Shown here: positions 34,891-44,269 of the stretch, one piece after another | How positions within the stretch are numbered: the stretch's first letter is position 1 | How the letters are laid out: each line of letters starts with the position of its first letter | Position numbers and translations under genes: made by a program | From: Oscillospiraceae bacterium | GTDB taxonomy: Bacteria > Bacillota > Clostridia > Oscillospirales > Ruminococcaceae | Assembly: GCA_017432285.1 (NCBI GenBank) | Contig: JAFRJM010000019.1 | Coordinates: 18,291 to 82,290 of the forward strand | Direction: 5' to 3' | Length of the DNA stretch: 64,000 bases | The notes under the pieces: generated by a model | What the model saw: the letters and a program-made list of their open reading frames with translations, nothing else | Database searches by the model: none | What the model was told of the DNA's origin: nothing

Positions 34891-36357
34891 ATGAAAAAAT
34901 ACGAATTTTGGTTTTTAGTCGGATCACAGGATCTTTACGGACCAGAAGTGCTTAAGATCGTTGCTACCAGAGCAGAAGAGATGGCAGAAGAGCTTTCAAA
35001 GGTCCTCCCGTATCCGCTGGTATATAAAGTAACTGCTGATACCAATGCACAGATCACTGAAGTCATCAAAGAAGCAAACTATGATGACAACTGTGCAGGT
35101 ATCGTGACATGGTGCCACACATTCAGCCCCAGCAAGATGTGGATCAACGGATTGACACAACTTCAGAAGCCGTATCTTCATTTTGCGACACAGTATAACA
35201 GAGAGATCCCGAACGAAGAGATCGACATGGACTTCATGAACCTGAACCAAGCTGCTCATGGAGACCGTGAGCACGGCTTCATCGGGACAAGACTGCGTCT
35301 CAACCGCAAGGTCATCGCAGGCTATTGGAAAAATGAGGATGTACAGAAGAGGATTGGCACATGGATGCGTACAGCTGTAGGTGTCGCTTTCTCTAGGTCC
35401 CTCAAAGTCATGAGATTCGGAGACAACATGCGCGAAGTCGCAGTCACCGAAGGCGATAAGGTTGAAGCTCAGATCAAGTTCGGGTGGCAGGTCAATACCT
35501 GGGCAGTTGGTGATCTTGTAAAGGTCATGAATGCTGTTACTGAGGAAGAGATCGATGAGCTTATGGCTACATATGAATCTCAGTATGACATTAATACAGA
35601 CAACATTGCTGCTATCCGCTATCAGGCAAAGGAAGAGATAGCAATTAAGAAGATGCTGGATGAGAATGGATGCAGAGCGTTTGCAAATACCTTCCAGGAT
35701 CTGTATGGTATGGAACAGCTTCCGGGACTTGCTTCACAGCACCTTATGTCACAGGGATATGGCTTCGGTGCAGAAGGCGACTGGAAAGTATCCGCAATGA
35801 CAGCCATCATGAAAGCTATGGGTGAAGGCGGAAATGGTGCTTCAGCATTCATGGAGGACTATACATATCACCTCGTGGACGACGAGAAACTTTCCCTTGG
35901 AGCACACATGCTTGAGGTTTGCCCGTCGATAGCTGCTGACAAACCGAGGATCGAGACCCACCATCTTGGCATCGGCATGAATGAGAAGGATCCGGCCCGT
36001 CTTGTGTTCTCAGGAAAAGAAGGAAACGCTATCGTTGTTTCCCTGATTGACATGGGCGGACGCATGCGCCTCATCTGCCAGGATATCGTAGCGGTTAAGC
36101 CGATAATGGAAATGCCGAATCTTCCGGTCGCGCGTGTTATGTGGAGAGGACTCCCGAACCTTGAGACCGGCGTAGAGTGCTGGATCCATGCAGGCGGCGC
36201 GCATCATACAGTCCTCAGTTTCGACGTCACTGCAGAAATGATGCATGACTGGGCAAATATGATGGATATAGAGTTCGTTCATATAGGAGAAGGTACAACA
36301 ACAGAAGCGTTCGAGAGAGAACTCTTCCTTAACGACATAGCCTGGAAACTCAGATAA
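34891..36357 (+). CDS. araA: L-arabinose isomerase
   Basis: 488 residues, close to the family norm of about 500. It converts L-arabinose to L-ribulose. The N-terminus (FWFLVGSQDLYG) is the AraA signature. Metal ligands are visible as the glutamates in GAEGDWK and MEDYTYH, and histidines in ETHHLGIG and GGAHHTVL. It strongly supports arabinose as the sugar of this operon. 44 bases after galM and 70 before the kinase gene. Confidence 0.96.
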   Translation: MKKYEFWFLVGSQDLYGPEVLKIVATRAEEMAEELSKVLPYPLVYKVTADTNAQITEVIKEANYDDNCAGIVTWCHTFSPSKMWINGLTQLQKPYLHFATQYNREIPNEEIDMDFMNLNQAAHGDREHGFIGTRLRLNRKVIAGYWKNEDVQKRIGTWMRTAVGVAFSRSLKVMRFGDNMREVAVTEGDKVEAQIKFGWQVNTWAVGDLVKVMNAVTEEEIDELMATYESQYDINTDNIAAIRYQAKEEIAIKKMLDENGCRAFANTFQDLYGMEQLPGLASQHLMSQGYGFGAEGDWKVSAMTAIMKAMGEGGNGASAFMEDYTYHLVDDEKLSLGAHMLEVCPSIAADKPRIETHHLGIGMNEKDPARLVFSGKEGNAIVVSLIDMGGRMRLICQDIVAVKPIMEMPNLPVARVMWRGLPNLETGVECWIHAGGAHHTVLSFDVTAEMMHDWANMMDIEFVHIGEGTTTEAFERELFLNDIAWKLR

Positions 36358-36427
36358 TTACACAATTTAACGGTCATCTCCTCTTAATATAGGGGAGGTG
36401 GCTGACTAATTTATAGGAGAAACGAAA

Positions 36428-37987
36428 ATGGATTGGAATCGTGCAGTAATCGGAATCGAATTCGGTTCAACCAGAATCAAAGCAGTTTTGATGGATGAGA
36501 ACCACCTTCCTGTAGCATCAGGAAGCTATGACTGGGAGAACCAGTTTGTGGACGGCATCTGGACATATTCAATGGATGAGATCCATAAGGGAATGCATGA
36601 GTGCTACGCAGATCTTGCTCGCGATGTGAAAGAGCAGTTCGGAACAGATCTCACAAAGGTCGGAGCTCTTGGAATCTCCGGAATGATGCATGGATATCTT
36701 CCTTTCGATGCAGAGGGCAATCTCCTTGTTCCTTTCCGTACATGGAGAAACACCATTACCGGTGAAGCGGCAGAGAAGCTCACAGAGCTGTTTGGATTCA
36801 ATATTCCTCAGCGCTGGAGTATTGCTCACCTTTATCAGGCTATTCTGAATAAAGAACCACATGTAGATAAGATCGCTTACATCACCACACTGGCCGGTTA
36901 TATCCATTGGAAGTTGACGGGTCAGAAGGTTATGGGAATCGGTGAAGCATCCGGTATGTTCCCGATAGACAGCGACGCTCTCGATTTCAATCAGACAATG
37001 GTTGAGAAATTCGACGAGATTTCCGGAATGCCCTGGAAATTCCGTGATATCTTCCCGAAGGTACTGGTTGCTGGAGATGATGCAGGTAAACTTACATCGG
37101 AAGGCGTTGAGTTCCTTGATCCGTCCGGATTGCTTGAGGCAGGTATCCCTGTAGCTCCTCCGGAAGGCGATGCAGGAACAGGAATGGCTGCAACCAACTC
37201 CGTACGTGTACGCACAGGTAACGTCTCTGCAGGAACATCCGACTTCGCTATGCTGGTAACTGAGAAGAATCCGGGTGTTCACAGAGAGATAGATATGGTA
37301 ACTACTCCGTCCGGAATGCCTGTTGCAATGGTGCACTGCAACAATTGCACGTCCGACCTCAATGCCTGGGGCAACCTCCTGAAAGAGTTCGCCGGACTTC
37401 TCGGCGTTGAACTGAATCTTGGACAGGTCCTCACCATGATATTCCAGAGATCTCTGGAAGCAGATGAAGACTGCGGCGGATTACTCAGTTACAACTATTT
37501 CTCAGGTGAAGGTGTCACAGATATCGATGAAGGCAGACCGGTATTCCTCCGCAAGCCGGACGCAAATCTTTCATTTGCAAACTTCGGAAGAGCGCACGTC
37601 ATGTCTGCTCTGGCAACATTGAAAGTCGGTCTGGATATCCTTATAAATGAGGAAAAAGTCACTGTAGATAAACTGTATGGACACGGCGGATTCTTCAAGA
37701 CCCCGGTCGCCGGACAGAAGATGCTTTCAGCAGCATGCGGAGTTCCAGTATCTGTAATGAAGACAGCAGGAGAGGGTGGCCCTTACGGAATGGCTCTGCT
37801 GTCCGCATACATGATTAACAGAGAAGACGGCGAAACGCTGGAAGACTATCTCGATAATAAAGTGTTCGCAGAAGCTGAATCCTCAACAGTCATGGCTGAG
37901 CCGGAACTTGTGAAGTCTTTCGATGCATATCTTGATGCATACGTAAAGGCATTCCCAGTTGAAAGAGCAGCAGTACATCTGTTTTAA
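36428..37987 (+). CDS. FGGY-family carbohydrate kinase, probable L-ribulokinase
   Basis: 519 residues. The N-terminal ATPase-fold loop is GIEFGSTRIKAVL (near residues 9-21). A substrate region ISGMMHGYL (near 83-91) resembles the xylulokinase MHG motif. GTSDFAMLV and DGxxGxxG-type ATP contacts (GGFFKTP, GEGGPYG) follow in the second half. It is not a classical AraB by its motifs. Clostridia are known to use a different, xylulokinase-like ribulokinase, and the position just after araA makes L-ribulose the likely substrate. Family certain, substrate inferred. Confidence 0.85.
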   Translation: MDWNRAVIGIEFGSTRIKAVLMDENHLPVASGSYDWENQFVDGIWTYSMDEIHKGMHECYADLARDVKEQFGTDLTKVGALGISGMMHGYLPFDAEGNLLVPFRTWRNTITGEAAEKLTELFGFNIPQRWSIAHLYQAILNKEPHVDKIAYITTLAGYIHWKLTGQKVMGIGEASGMFPIDSDALDFNQTMVEKFDEISGMPWKFRDIFPKVLVAGDDAGKLTSEGVEFLDPSGLLEAGIPVAPPEGDAGTGMAATNSVRVRTGNVSAGTSDFAMLVTEKNPGVHREIDMVTTPSGMPVAMVHCNNCTSDLNAWGNLLKEFAGLLGVELNLGQVLTMIFQRSLEADEDCGGLLSYNYFSGEGVTDIDEGRPVFLRKPDANLSFANFGRAHVMSALATLKVGLDILINEEKVTVDKLYGHGGFFKTPVAGQKMLSAACGVPVSVMKTAGEGGPYGMALLSAYMINREDGETLEDYLDNKVFAEAESSTVMAEPELVKSFDAYLDAYVKAFPVERAAVHLF

Positions 37988-38015
37988 TCGGACCGGGCGA
38001 TAGATCGTAATTAGT

Positions 38016-38046
38016 ATCGGCCGGAAGAGTTGTTCCGGCCGATTTC
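38016..38046 (+). terminator. Hairpin between the kinase and esterase-fold genes
   Basis: Perfect 11-bp arms ATCGGCCGGAA (38016-38026) and TTCCGGCCGAT (38033-38043) followed by TTCTG. GC-rich and stable; the short U-run suggests partial termination, so the two last genes of the operon may be expressed less. Confidence 0.65.
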
Positions 38047-38070
38047 TGCAAAATATGGAGGTACATTGTT

Positions 38071-38949
38071 ATGAGTTTGATGCGTATGAATTACCGCAGC
38101 CAACTGCTCGGAAAGTTTGTGGACATTTCTGTCGTGTTTCCTACTGACAGGATGACGCTGCCGGAAAATCTTATGCCTGATGCCTACCGCTATCATGCTG
38201 TAGATAATGTCAGGAACTTTGAGTACAAGCCTGGTATGAAATATCAGACCATCTATCTGATACATGGCGGCGGAGACGATGACACACTGGTATATCGTTA
38301 TTCCAATGCAGAGAGATATGCACAGGAGAACTGTGTCATGCTCGTCACACCGAATATTGCAAACAGCTTTGGTGTTGACACTGAATATGGCGTAAATTAT
38401 CAGAGCTTCCTTACCAAGGAGCTTCCGTGGCTGGTACAGACTCTCTTCCCGTCATCACCCAAACGTGAAGACAACTTTATCATGGGTTATGCAATGGGCG
38501 GAAATGTAGCGCTTGGTACTGCACTCATGCATCCTGAACTGTATGCTGGATGCTGCGACATGTCCGGCGGTATCGGCCTTACACTGGATACTGACAGATT
38601 CATGGAGGAACTCCGTCAGGATCACTTCGCCAAGGGATTCAAACTTTATCCGGCAACATTCGGAACCGGAGATCTTCACGGAACACGTCACGATATGATG
38701 AAGGCTGCGAAGGAAGCCATAGCCGGGGGCAATCCTGTTCCGGTGCGTATGGTTTGCGGCGGAGACGAGTTTATTCTCGGAAGAGTTGAGAATGACGTAA
38801 GGCTTCTCAAGGAGATCGGATATCCTGTAGAGTATATCTGCGATCCTGGTTACACTCATGACTTCCCGATTTGGGAGAAACATATCCCGCTTGCAATGTC
38901 TGAATTCTTCACACTGAAGCGCAGGCCAATCTATGAGGATGAACAATAA
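38071..38949 (+). CDS. Esterase-fold protein with alanine in place of the nucleophile serine
   Basis: 292 residues, esterase D-type alpha/beta hydrolase fold. It keeps the oxyanion region (YLIHGGGDDD, near 62-71) and a histidine near the end (YTHDFPIW, His263). The nucleophile elbow reads MGYAMGGNVA: Ala141 (codon GCA at 38491-38493) stands where Ser is expected. The fold is otherwise well kept, with a good ribosome site (GGAGG) and no frameshift, so this looks like a maintained non-hydrolytic protein, perhaps a carbohydrate-ester binder or partner subunit. A sequencing error would need a TCA or TCN codon; only one base differs. Confidence 0.8.
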   Translation: MSLMRMNYRSQLLGKFVDISVVFPTDRMTLPENLMPDAYRYHAVDNVRNFEYKPGMKYQTIYLIHGGGDDDTLVYRYSNAERYAQENCVMLVTPNIANSFGVDTEYGVNYQSFLTKELPWLVQTLFPSSPKREDNFIMGYAMGGNVALGTALMHPELYAGCCDMSGGIGLTLDTDRFMEELRQDHFAKGFKLYPATFGTGDLHGTRHDMMKAAKEAIAGGNPVPVRMVCGGDEFILGRVENDVRLLKEIGYPVEYICDPGYTHDFPIWEKHIPLAMSEFFTLKRRPIYEDEQ

Positions 38950-39030
38950 AGATAGTTTATTAATATTCTAAGTTTGATATCAGAGTATTCAAATAGTAAA
39001 AAAACACTCTAAGGAGGAAATAATAAAAAG

Positions 39031-40509
39031 ATGCAAAATGTTCCAGAAGTAAAACTCGGCATTATTGCTGTAAGCCGTGACTGCTTCCCAATTGCTCTCT
39101 CCACACAGAGGAGAAAGAACCTTGTTGCTGCATATAAGGGCGACATCTATGAGTGCCAGATCACTGTAGAGAACGAGCTCGATATGCTCAAAGCTTTGGA
39201 TGACGTCAAAGCTGCAGATTGCAATGCTTTGGTAGTATTCCTTGGAAACTTCGGCCCTGAGACCCCTGAGACTCTCATTGCTGAGAAATTTGACGGCCCC
39301 TGCATGTTCGTAGCAGCTGCTGAGGGAGACGGAGACCTCATCAACGGACGCGGCGATGCATATTGCGGTATGCTTAACTGCTCCTATAACCTTGGCATGC
39401 GCCATCTCAAAGCCTACATCCCGGAGTATCCTGTAGGCACTGCAGATGATCTTGCAAAGATGATTGCTGATTTCATCCCGATCGCACGTGCTGTTATCGG
39501 TGTAAGAAACCTCAAGATCATCACCTTTGGACCTCGTCCTCAGGACTTCTTTGCCTGCAACGCACCGATCAAAGGCCTCTATGAAATTGGCGTAGAGATC
39601 GAAGAGAACAGCGAGCTGGATCTTCTTGTCGCTTACAAAGCACACGCAAACGATCCTCGTATCGATGATGTCTGCAAAGACATGGCTGAAGAGCTTGGCC
39701 TTTCAGGAAACAGATATCCTGAACTTCTTCCTAGAATGGCTCAGTTTGAGCTCACGCTCCTTGACTGGGCAGACCAGCATAAAGGCGCCAGAAAGTATGT
39801 AGCTTTTGCTGATAAGTGCTGGCCGGCATTCCCGGAACAGTTTGGATTCGAGCCCTGCTTCGTAAACAGCCGTCTCGCAGCACGCGGAATCCCGGTATCC
39901 TGCGAAGTTGATATTTACGGATGCCTGTCCGAGTATATCGGATCCTGCATCAGTGATGATGCAGTCACACTGCTCGATATCAACAACTCTGTTCCTGCAC
40001 AGATGTGGGAGAAAGAGATCAAGGGCAAATATGACTATACCCTTACCGATACATTCATGGGCTTCCACTGCGGAAATACACCTTCCTGCAAGATGTGTTC
40101 AGACAGAGCTATCAAATATCAGCTCATTCAGCACCGTCTGCTTGAGCCAGAAGGAAGCGAGCCTGACTTCACACGCGGAACTCTGGAAGGAGATATCGCA
40201 CCCAGCGAGATCACATTCTATCGTCTGCAGTGCGACAGCGAGGGCAACCTCCGCTCCTATATCGCAGAGGGAGAAGTCCTGCCTGTTGCTACAACATCCT
40301 TTGGCGGAATCGGCGTATTTGCTATTCCTGAGATGGGACGCTTCTATCGTCACGTCCTGATCGAGAAACACTATCCGCACCACGGAGCAGTTGCTTTCGG
40401 TCATTACGGCAAGACCTTCTATGAAGTATTCAAGTTCCTCGGAGTAAAGGATATTGCCTACAATCAGCCGAAGAGCCTGCCGTATCCGACAGAGAATCCC
40501 TGGGCATAA
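39031..40509 (+). CDS. L-fucose isomerase-like protein
   Basis: 492 residues. The layout resembles the FucI/AraA superfamily: an N-terminal Rossmann-like part (LGIIAVSRDCFP) and a later metal-binding region (SCEVDIYGCLSEY, LLDINNS, TDTFMGFHCGNT, and HHGAVAFGHYG near the end). It is shorter than E. coli FucI (591). Members of this group isomerise aldoses such as L-fucose or D-arabinose; some have unknown substrates. As last gene of the operon it may process a second sugar from the same source. Family likely, substrate unknown. Confidence 0.8.
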   Translation: MQNVPEVKLGIIAVSRDCFPIALSTQRRKNLVAAYKGDIYECQITVENELDMLKALDDVKAADCNALVVFLGNFGPETPETLIAEKFDGPCMFVAAAEGDGDLINGRGDAYCGMLNCSYNLGMRHLKAYIPEYPVGTADDLAKMIADFIPIARAVIGVRNLKIITFGPRPQDFFACNAPIKGLYEIGVEIEENSELDLLVAYKAHANDPRIDDVCKDMAEELGLSGNRYPELLPRMAQFELTLLDWADQHKGARKYVAFADKCWPAFPEQFGFEPCFVNSRLAARGIPVSCEVDIYGCLSEYIGSCISDDAVTLLDINNSVPAQMWEKEIKGKYDYTLTDTFMGFHCGNTPSCKMCSDRAIKYQLIQHRLLEPEGSEPDFTRGTLEGDIAPSEITFYRLQCDSEGNLRSYIAEGEVLPVATTSFGGIGVFAIPEMGRFYRHVLIEKHYPHHGAVAFGHYGKTFYEVFKFLGVKDIAYNQPKSLPYPTENPWA

Positions 40510-40528
40510 TTATTGCTAAACAAATAGA

Positions 40529-40561
40529 ACGGAGACGTCCAGCCGGACGTCTCCGTTTTTG
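40529..40561 (+). terminator. Terminator of the arabinose operon
   Basis: ACGGAGACGTCC (40529-40540), loop AGCC, GGACGTCTCCGT (40545-40556), then a run of five T. Textbook intrinsic terminator 20 bases past the stop. Confidence 0.92.
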
Positions 40562-40572
40562 TGCAAAAGAAA

Positions 40573-40590
40573 AGGACCGTCAACGGTCCT
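40573..40590 (-). terminator. Terminator overlapping the permease stop codon
   Basis: AGGACCGT (40573-40580) and ACGGTCCT (40583-40590). On the minus strand it is followed by TTTTCTTTTG. The TGA of the permease gene (40582-40580) lies in the hairpin, so the coding region and terminator overlap. Confidence 0.75.
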
Positions 40591-41566
40591 CTCTGAAATA
40601 AGATTGCCCCAAACTTGCCGGCGGATCATTCTCTCTTTTTTTCTTCATTGAAACAATGACCAGAACAGCCAGAGTTACGACGTAGGGGATCATTTTGTAC
40701 AGTTCCTTGACTGCCATATGAGCACCTGTCGGGAGGAACAGGTTAAGGATGTATAAGCCGCCGAAAAGAAGGCTTGCAGGGACAGCAGATGCCGGATTCC
40801 ATACTGTAAAGATGACTAAGGCAATGGCCAGCCAGCCTCTGTCTCCGAAGCCGTTGTTGCTCCATACGCCGTTGGCATAGTCCATGATATAGTACAGACC
40901 GCCAAGACCTGCGATAACACTGCCCGCACATGTTGCGATGTATTTGTATTTGATAACGTTGATTCCTACGGCATCAGCAGTAGCCGGGTTTTCTCCGACA
41001 GATCTCAGATGAAGACCTACACGTGTCTTTTTAAGGAGCCATGCTGAAAAGAATGCGATCGCTAAGGAAAGATACACAAGGAAGCCATAACTGAGAAAGA
41101 CCTTTCCGATAGCGCCGAACTTATCTGCAAATGGTAAGGATGTCTTGAAAAACTTTGATGTCGTACTCAAAGCGATACTTGGAACATCACTGTTTGAGAG
41201 CTTTACCAAACTTCCTCCGAAGAAGTTTCCGACGCCTACACCGAAAGTTGTAAGTGCAAGACCGGTAACGTTCTGGTTTGCTCTCAGAGTCACTGTAAGG
41301 AAACAATAGATAAGTCCCATAAGCAGTGAAGCGAGTATGCAAGAGAGGAGAGGGATCAGTACTGCAAGGAGACCGTTCATCTCCGCTGCGTGCTCTTCAT
41401 ACAGGAATGCCCCGGTAACTCCGCCGATAGCGCCGACATACATTATTCCGGGGATACCGAGATTCAGGTTACCGCTTTTTTCTGTATAGATCTCACCGAC
41501 ACATCCATAGAGAAGGGGGACGCCCTGCATTACTGCACGTGGAATGAAAGATACAAGATCAAACAT
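40580..41566 (-). CDS. BMP-type ABC transporter permease 2
   Basis: 328 residues, polytopic, of the permease family found with BMP lipoproteins (NupQ/YufQ-like). Typical segments: EIYTEKSGNLNLGIPGIMYVGA near residues 26-47 (written here as EKSGNLNLGIPG) and VGENPATADAVGIN near 192-205. With the preceding permease it makes a heterodimeric channel, most likely for nucleosides. Its start and the stop of the upstream gene share a base at 41566. Last gene of the unit. Confidence 0.9.
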   Translation of the reverse strand: MFDLVSFIPRAVMQGVPLLYGCVGEIYTEKSGNLNLGIPGIMYVGAIGGVTGAFLYEEHAAEMNGLLAVLIPLLSCILASLLMGLIYCFLTVTLRANQNVTGLALTTFGVGVGNFFGGSLVKLSNSDVPSIALSTTSKFFKTSLPFADKFGAIGKVFLSYGFLVYLSLAIAFFSAWLLKKTRVGLHLRSVGENPATADAVGINVIKYKYIATCAGSVIAGLGGLYYIMDYANGVWSNNGFGDRGWLAIALVIFTVWNPASAVPASLLFGGLYILNLFLPTGAHMAVKELYKMIPYVVTLAVLVIVSMKKKRENDPPASLGQSYFREDR

Positions 41567-42663
41567 TATTTCGCCTCCTTAGAAGAATGCTTTGTTCTTG
41601 GAACAATACGGTAGGAGATGAAGAACTCACTTCCTATTATGAAGAACAGGATTATACCTGTCAGAATGTCTGAGAAACTTGTGTTTAACTCAAAAACCGT
41701 TGCGATCTCTCCGGCTCCTCGTTCCAGGAACACCAGTAAGAAACTGGTAAGAAGCATCGCTGCAGTGTTGAATTTTGACATCCAGCTGACCATGACAGCT
41801 GTAAAACCACGTCCTCCGGCAAGGGTGGTGGTTATAGTGTGGTTCGTTCCTGCTACCAGAAGCAATCCTGCAAGGCCGCATAAAGCTCCGCTTAAGGCAG
41901 CAGTTCGAATTATGACAGACGGGACTTTGATCCCCAGATATCTCGCTGTTCTTTCGCTTTCTCCAACTACGGAAAGCTCATAACCGTGCTTTGTGGTGCG
42001 GAGGTATATCGTAAGGAAGATACATACAGCGATTACTATCAGAATATTCAAAAGGTATTTCTGTCCGAGAAGGGAGGGGAACCATCCTTCATGATTGTCT
42101 GCATTGATTACTCCGACAGCGCCGCTGCCTTTTGGGTTTTCCCATAGCACCACATAATAAGCTACAAGCTGGGTGGCTATATAATTCAGCATCAGCGTGC
42201 TGAGTGTTTCATTCGTTTTCCAGCGCGATTTAAATATTGCCGGAATAGCAGCCCACACGGCTCCTGCGGCAATACTTGTAACTGCCATAACCGGATAAAG
42301 GATGGTAGGGGGAAGATTACCTAGTTTCAGCATACATGCTGCGGTAGCCAGGCATCCCATAAGTATCTGGCCTTCAGCGCCTACGTTCCAGAATTTCATC
42401 ATGAAAGCGGGGGTGACAGCAAGGCTGGCGCATAGGAGCATTGCAGTGTTTTGGAGGGTCGTCCATACTTTACGCTTTGTTCCTACAGCTCCGACTATTA
42501 TTGTTTTATAAACTTTGACAGGGTCAAGACCTGTAAGCATCGTTGTGAGAAGTCCGCATATAATCAGCGATATAACAATGGACAGAAGCCTTATCAGGGC
42601 TGCGCGGTACCAGGGGAGCAGCGGACGACGAACGATATGGAAAAGAGGTTCTTTATGTTGCAT
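41566..42663 (-). CDS. BMP-type ABC transporter permease 1
   Basis: 365 residues from ATG 42663 (MQHKEPLFHI), chosen because GGAGGAGG lies seven bases upstream; a TTG six codons earlier gives a slightly longer frame. NupP/YufP-like, with family segments FWNVGAEGQILMG and LSVVGESERTARYLGI and about eight or nine membrane helices. It overlaps the ATPase gene by 11 bases, showing tight coupling. Confidence 0.9.
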   Translation of the reverse strand: MQHKEPLFHIVRRPLLPWYRAALIRLLSIVISLIICGLLTTMLTGLDPVKVYKTIIVGAVGTKRKVWTTLQNTAMLLCASLAVTPAFMMKFWNVGAEGQILMGCLATAACMLKLGNLPPTILYPVMAVTSIAAGAVWAAIPAIFKSRWKTNETLSTLMLNYIATQLVAYYVVLWENPKGSGAVGVINADNHEGWFPSLLGQKYLLNILIVIAVCIFLTIYLRTTKHGYELSVVGESERTARYLGIKVPSVIIRTAALSGALCGLAGLLLVAGTNHTITTTLAGGRGFTAVMVSWMSKFNTAAMLLTSFLLVFLERGAGEIATVFELNTSFSDILTGIILFFIIGSEFFISYRIVPRTKHSSKEAK

Positions 42664-44188
42664 CGCTGATTCCTCCTCCAAGTTTAGTCATCATCAGTCC
42701 CACATCACGTTTTTGAGCATTTCGGCCTTCAATGATCCCGCTGACTTTCCCGCCGCACAGTACCAGGATGCGGTCGCTCAGTTCGAGAAGAACATCGAGA
42801 TCCTCACCGACATATATGACAGCGACTCCGTTCCGTTTCTGACGGTTTATAAGGTCATATATGGTGTAGCTGCTGTTAATGTCCAGACCTCTGACAGCAT
42901 AGGCTGTGAGCAGAACAGTCGGGGCAGCAGCGATCTCACGTCCTACAAGGACTTTCTGTATATTTCCTCCGCTAAGTGTCCTGACAGGAACTGTAATACC
43001 GGGAGTGTCTACAGACAGATCGGAAACAACGTTCTCAGCCAGACGGCGGGGGTCTTTTTTGTTCAGGAATGCAGTGCGTCCTTTGCGGTAGGACCTTAGC
43101 ATCATATTGTCGGAAAGGTCCATGTTTGCGACCAGACCCATCCCAAGTCTGTCTTCAGGAACGAAACTGAGGGTGATGCCCATTTTTGCTATATCAAAAG
43201 GATCTTTTCCTATAAGTTCGTCATTTGTGCCATCAGGAGCAAGATAAGTGATCGTTCCTGCATCTACAGGCTGAAGGCCTGCAATTGCTTCAAGAAGCTC
43301 CTTTTGACCGCTGTTGCTTATGCCAGCTATACCCAGTATCTCACCGCTGTATGCGGTAAAGCTCACATGGTCCAGTTTAAGGACGCCGTCTTCGCTTGTC
43401 ACTGTAAGATCCTTTACTTCAAGCCGCGGCTGCGGATCTACAGGGTCAGGACGTTCAATATTAAGTTCCACAGGACGGCCTATAAGCAGACTGGCCATCT
43501 CCTGTGCATTTGTGTCTTTTGTGAGCATGTCACCGACGAATTGTCCGTGCCTGAGAATAGCAACACGGTCAGACAATTCTTCGACTTCGTTCATTTTGTG
43601 AGTGATGATAACGATTGCCTTACCTGCGTCACGCATTGAACGGAGTATCATAAACAGACGGTCTGTTTCCTGAGGAGTGAGAACTGCTGTCGGTTCATCA
43701 AGAATGAGTATATCTGCTCCTCTGTAGAGGACTTTTAATATCTCAACTGTCTGTTTCTGGGAAACAGACATGTCATATACCTTCTGATCAAGGTCAACAG
43801 CGAATCCGTATTTTTTGCAGATCTCACGGATATCGCTTTTGGCCTTTTCCATATCAAGTTTTCCTTCATTGCCCAGAACGATATTCTCCGCGGCAGAAAA
43901 TACATCTACCAGTTTAAAATGCTGGTGGATCATTCCTATGCCACGGTCAAGGGCGTCTTTTGGAGAGCGTATTACTGTTTCTTCGCCATTCAGGTATATC
44001 GTGCCTGAATCCGGATAATACAATCCGGTAAGAATGTTCATGAGCGTAGTCTTGCCGCTTCCGTTCTCGCCGAGAAGAGCAAGGATCTCGCCGCGGTAGA
44101 TATCGAGCCAGATATCATCGTTGGCTTTACGGCCGCCGAAAGATTTGGTGATACCTCTTAGTTTTACGACAGGCGTATTTGTTGTCAA
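42653..44188 (-). CDS. BMP-type ABC transporter double ATPase
   Basis: 511 residues, NupO/YufO-like. Domain 1: Walker A GENGSGKTT (near 39-47), signature MSVSQKQTVEI, Walker B ILILDEPTAVL. Domain 2: degenerate Walker A GISNSGQKE, signature LSGGNIQKVLVGRE. The last Walker B is LLTAYAVRGLD; the usual DEP is replaced by AYA, a common loss in domain 2 of this family. It powers import through the two permeases. Confidence 0.92.
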   Translation of the reverse strand: MTTNTPVVKLRGITKSFGGRKANDDIWLDIYRGEILALLGENGSGKTTLMNILTGLYYPDSGTIYLNGEETVIRSPKDALDRGIGMIHQHFKLVDVFSAAENIVLGNEGKLDMEKAKSDIREICKKYGFAVDLDQKVYDMSVSQKQTVEILKVLYRGADILILDEPTAVLTPQETDRLFMILRSMRDAGKAIVIITHKMNEVEELSDRVAILRHGQFVGDMLTKDTNAQEMASLLIGRPVELNIERPDPVDPQPRLEVKDLTVTSEDGVLKLDHVSFTAYSGEILGIAGISNSGQKELLEAIAGLQPVDAGTITYLAPDGTNDELIGKDPFDIAKMGITLSFVPEDRLGMGLVANMDLSDNMMLRSYRKGRTAFLNKKDPRRLAENVVSDLSVDTPGITVPVRTLSGGNIQKVLVGREIAAAPTVLLTAYAVRGLDINSSYTIYDLINRQKRNGVAVIYVGEDLDVLLELSDRILVLCGGKVSGIIEGRNAQKRDVGLMMTKLGGGISDAT

Positions 44189-44231
44189 ACGGGTACCTCC
44201 TGCCCGCAGTAAAGCGGGGAAAAATACGAAA

Positions 44232-44257
44232 GGGGAAGCTTCATCAGAAGCTTCCCC
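44232..44257. terminator. Intercistronic hairpin after the BMP lipoprotein gene
   Basis: GGGGAAGCTTC (44232-44242), loop ATCA, GAAGCTTCCCC (44247-44257). On the minus strand CTTTCGTATTTTTC follows. Probably a partial terminator that keeps transporter-subunit expression below that of the binding protein. Confidence 0.7.
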
Positions 44258-44269
44258 CCGATATAAAGA

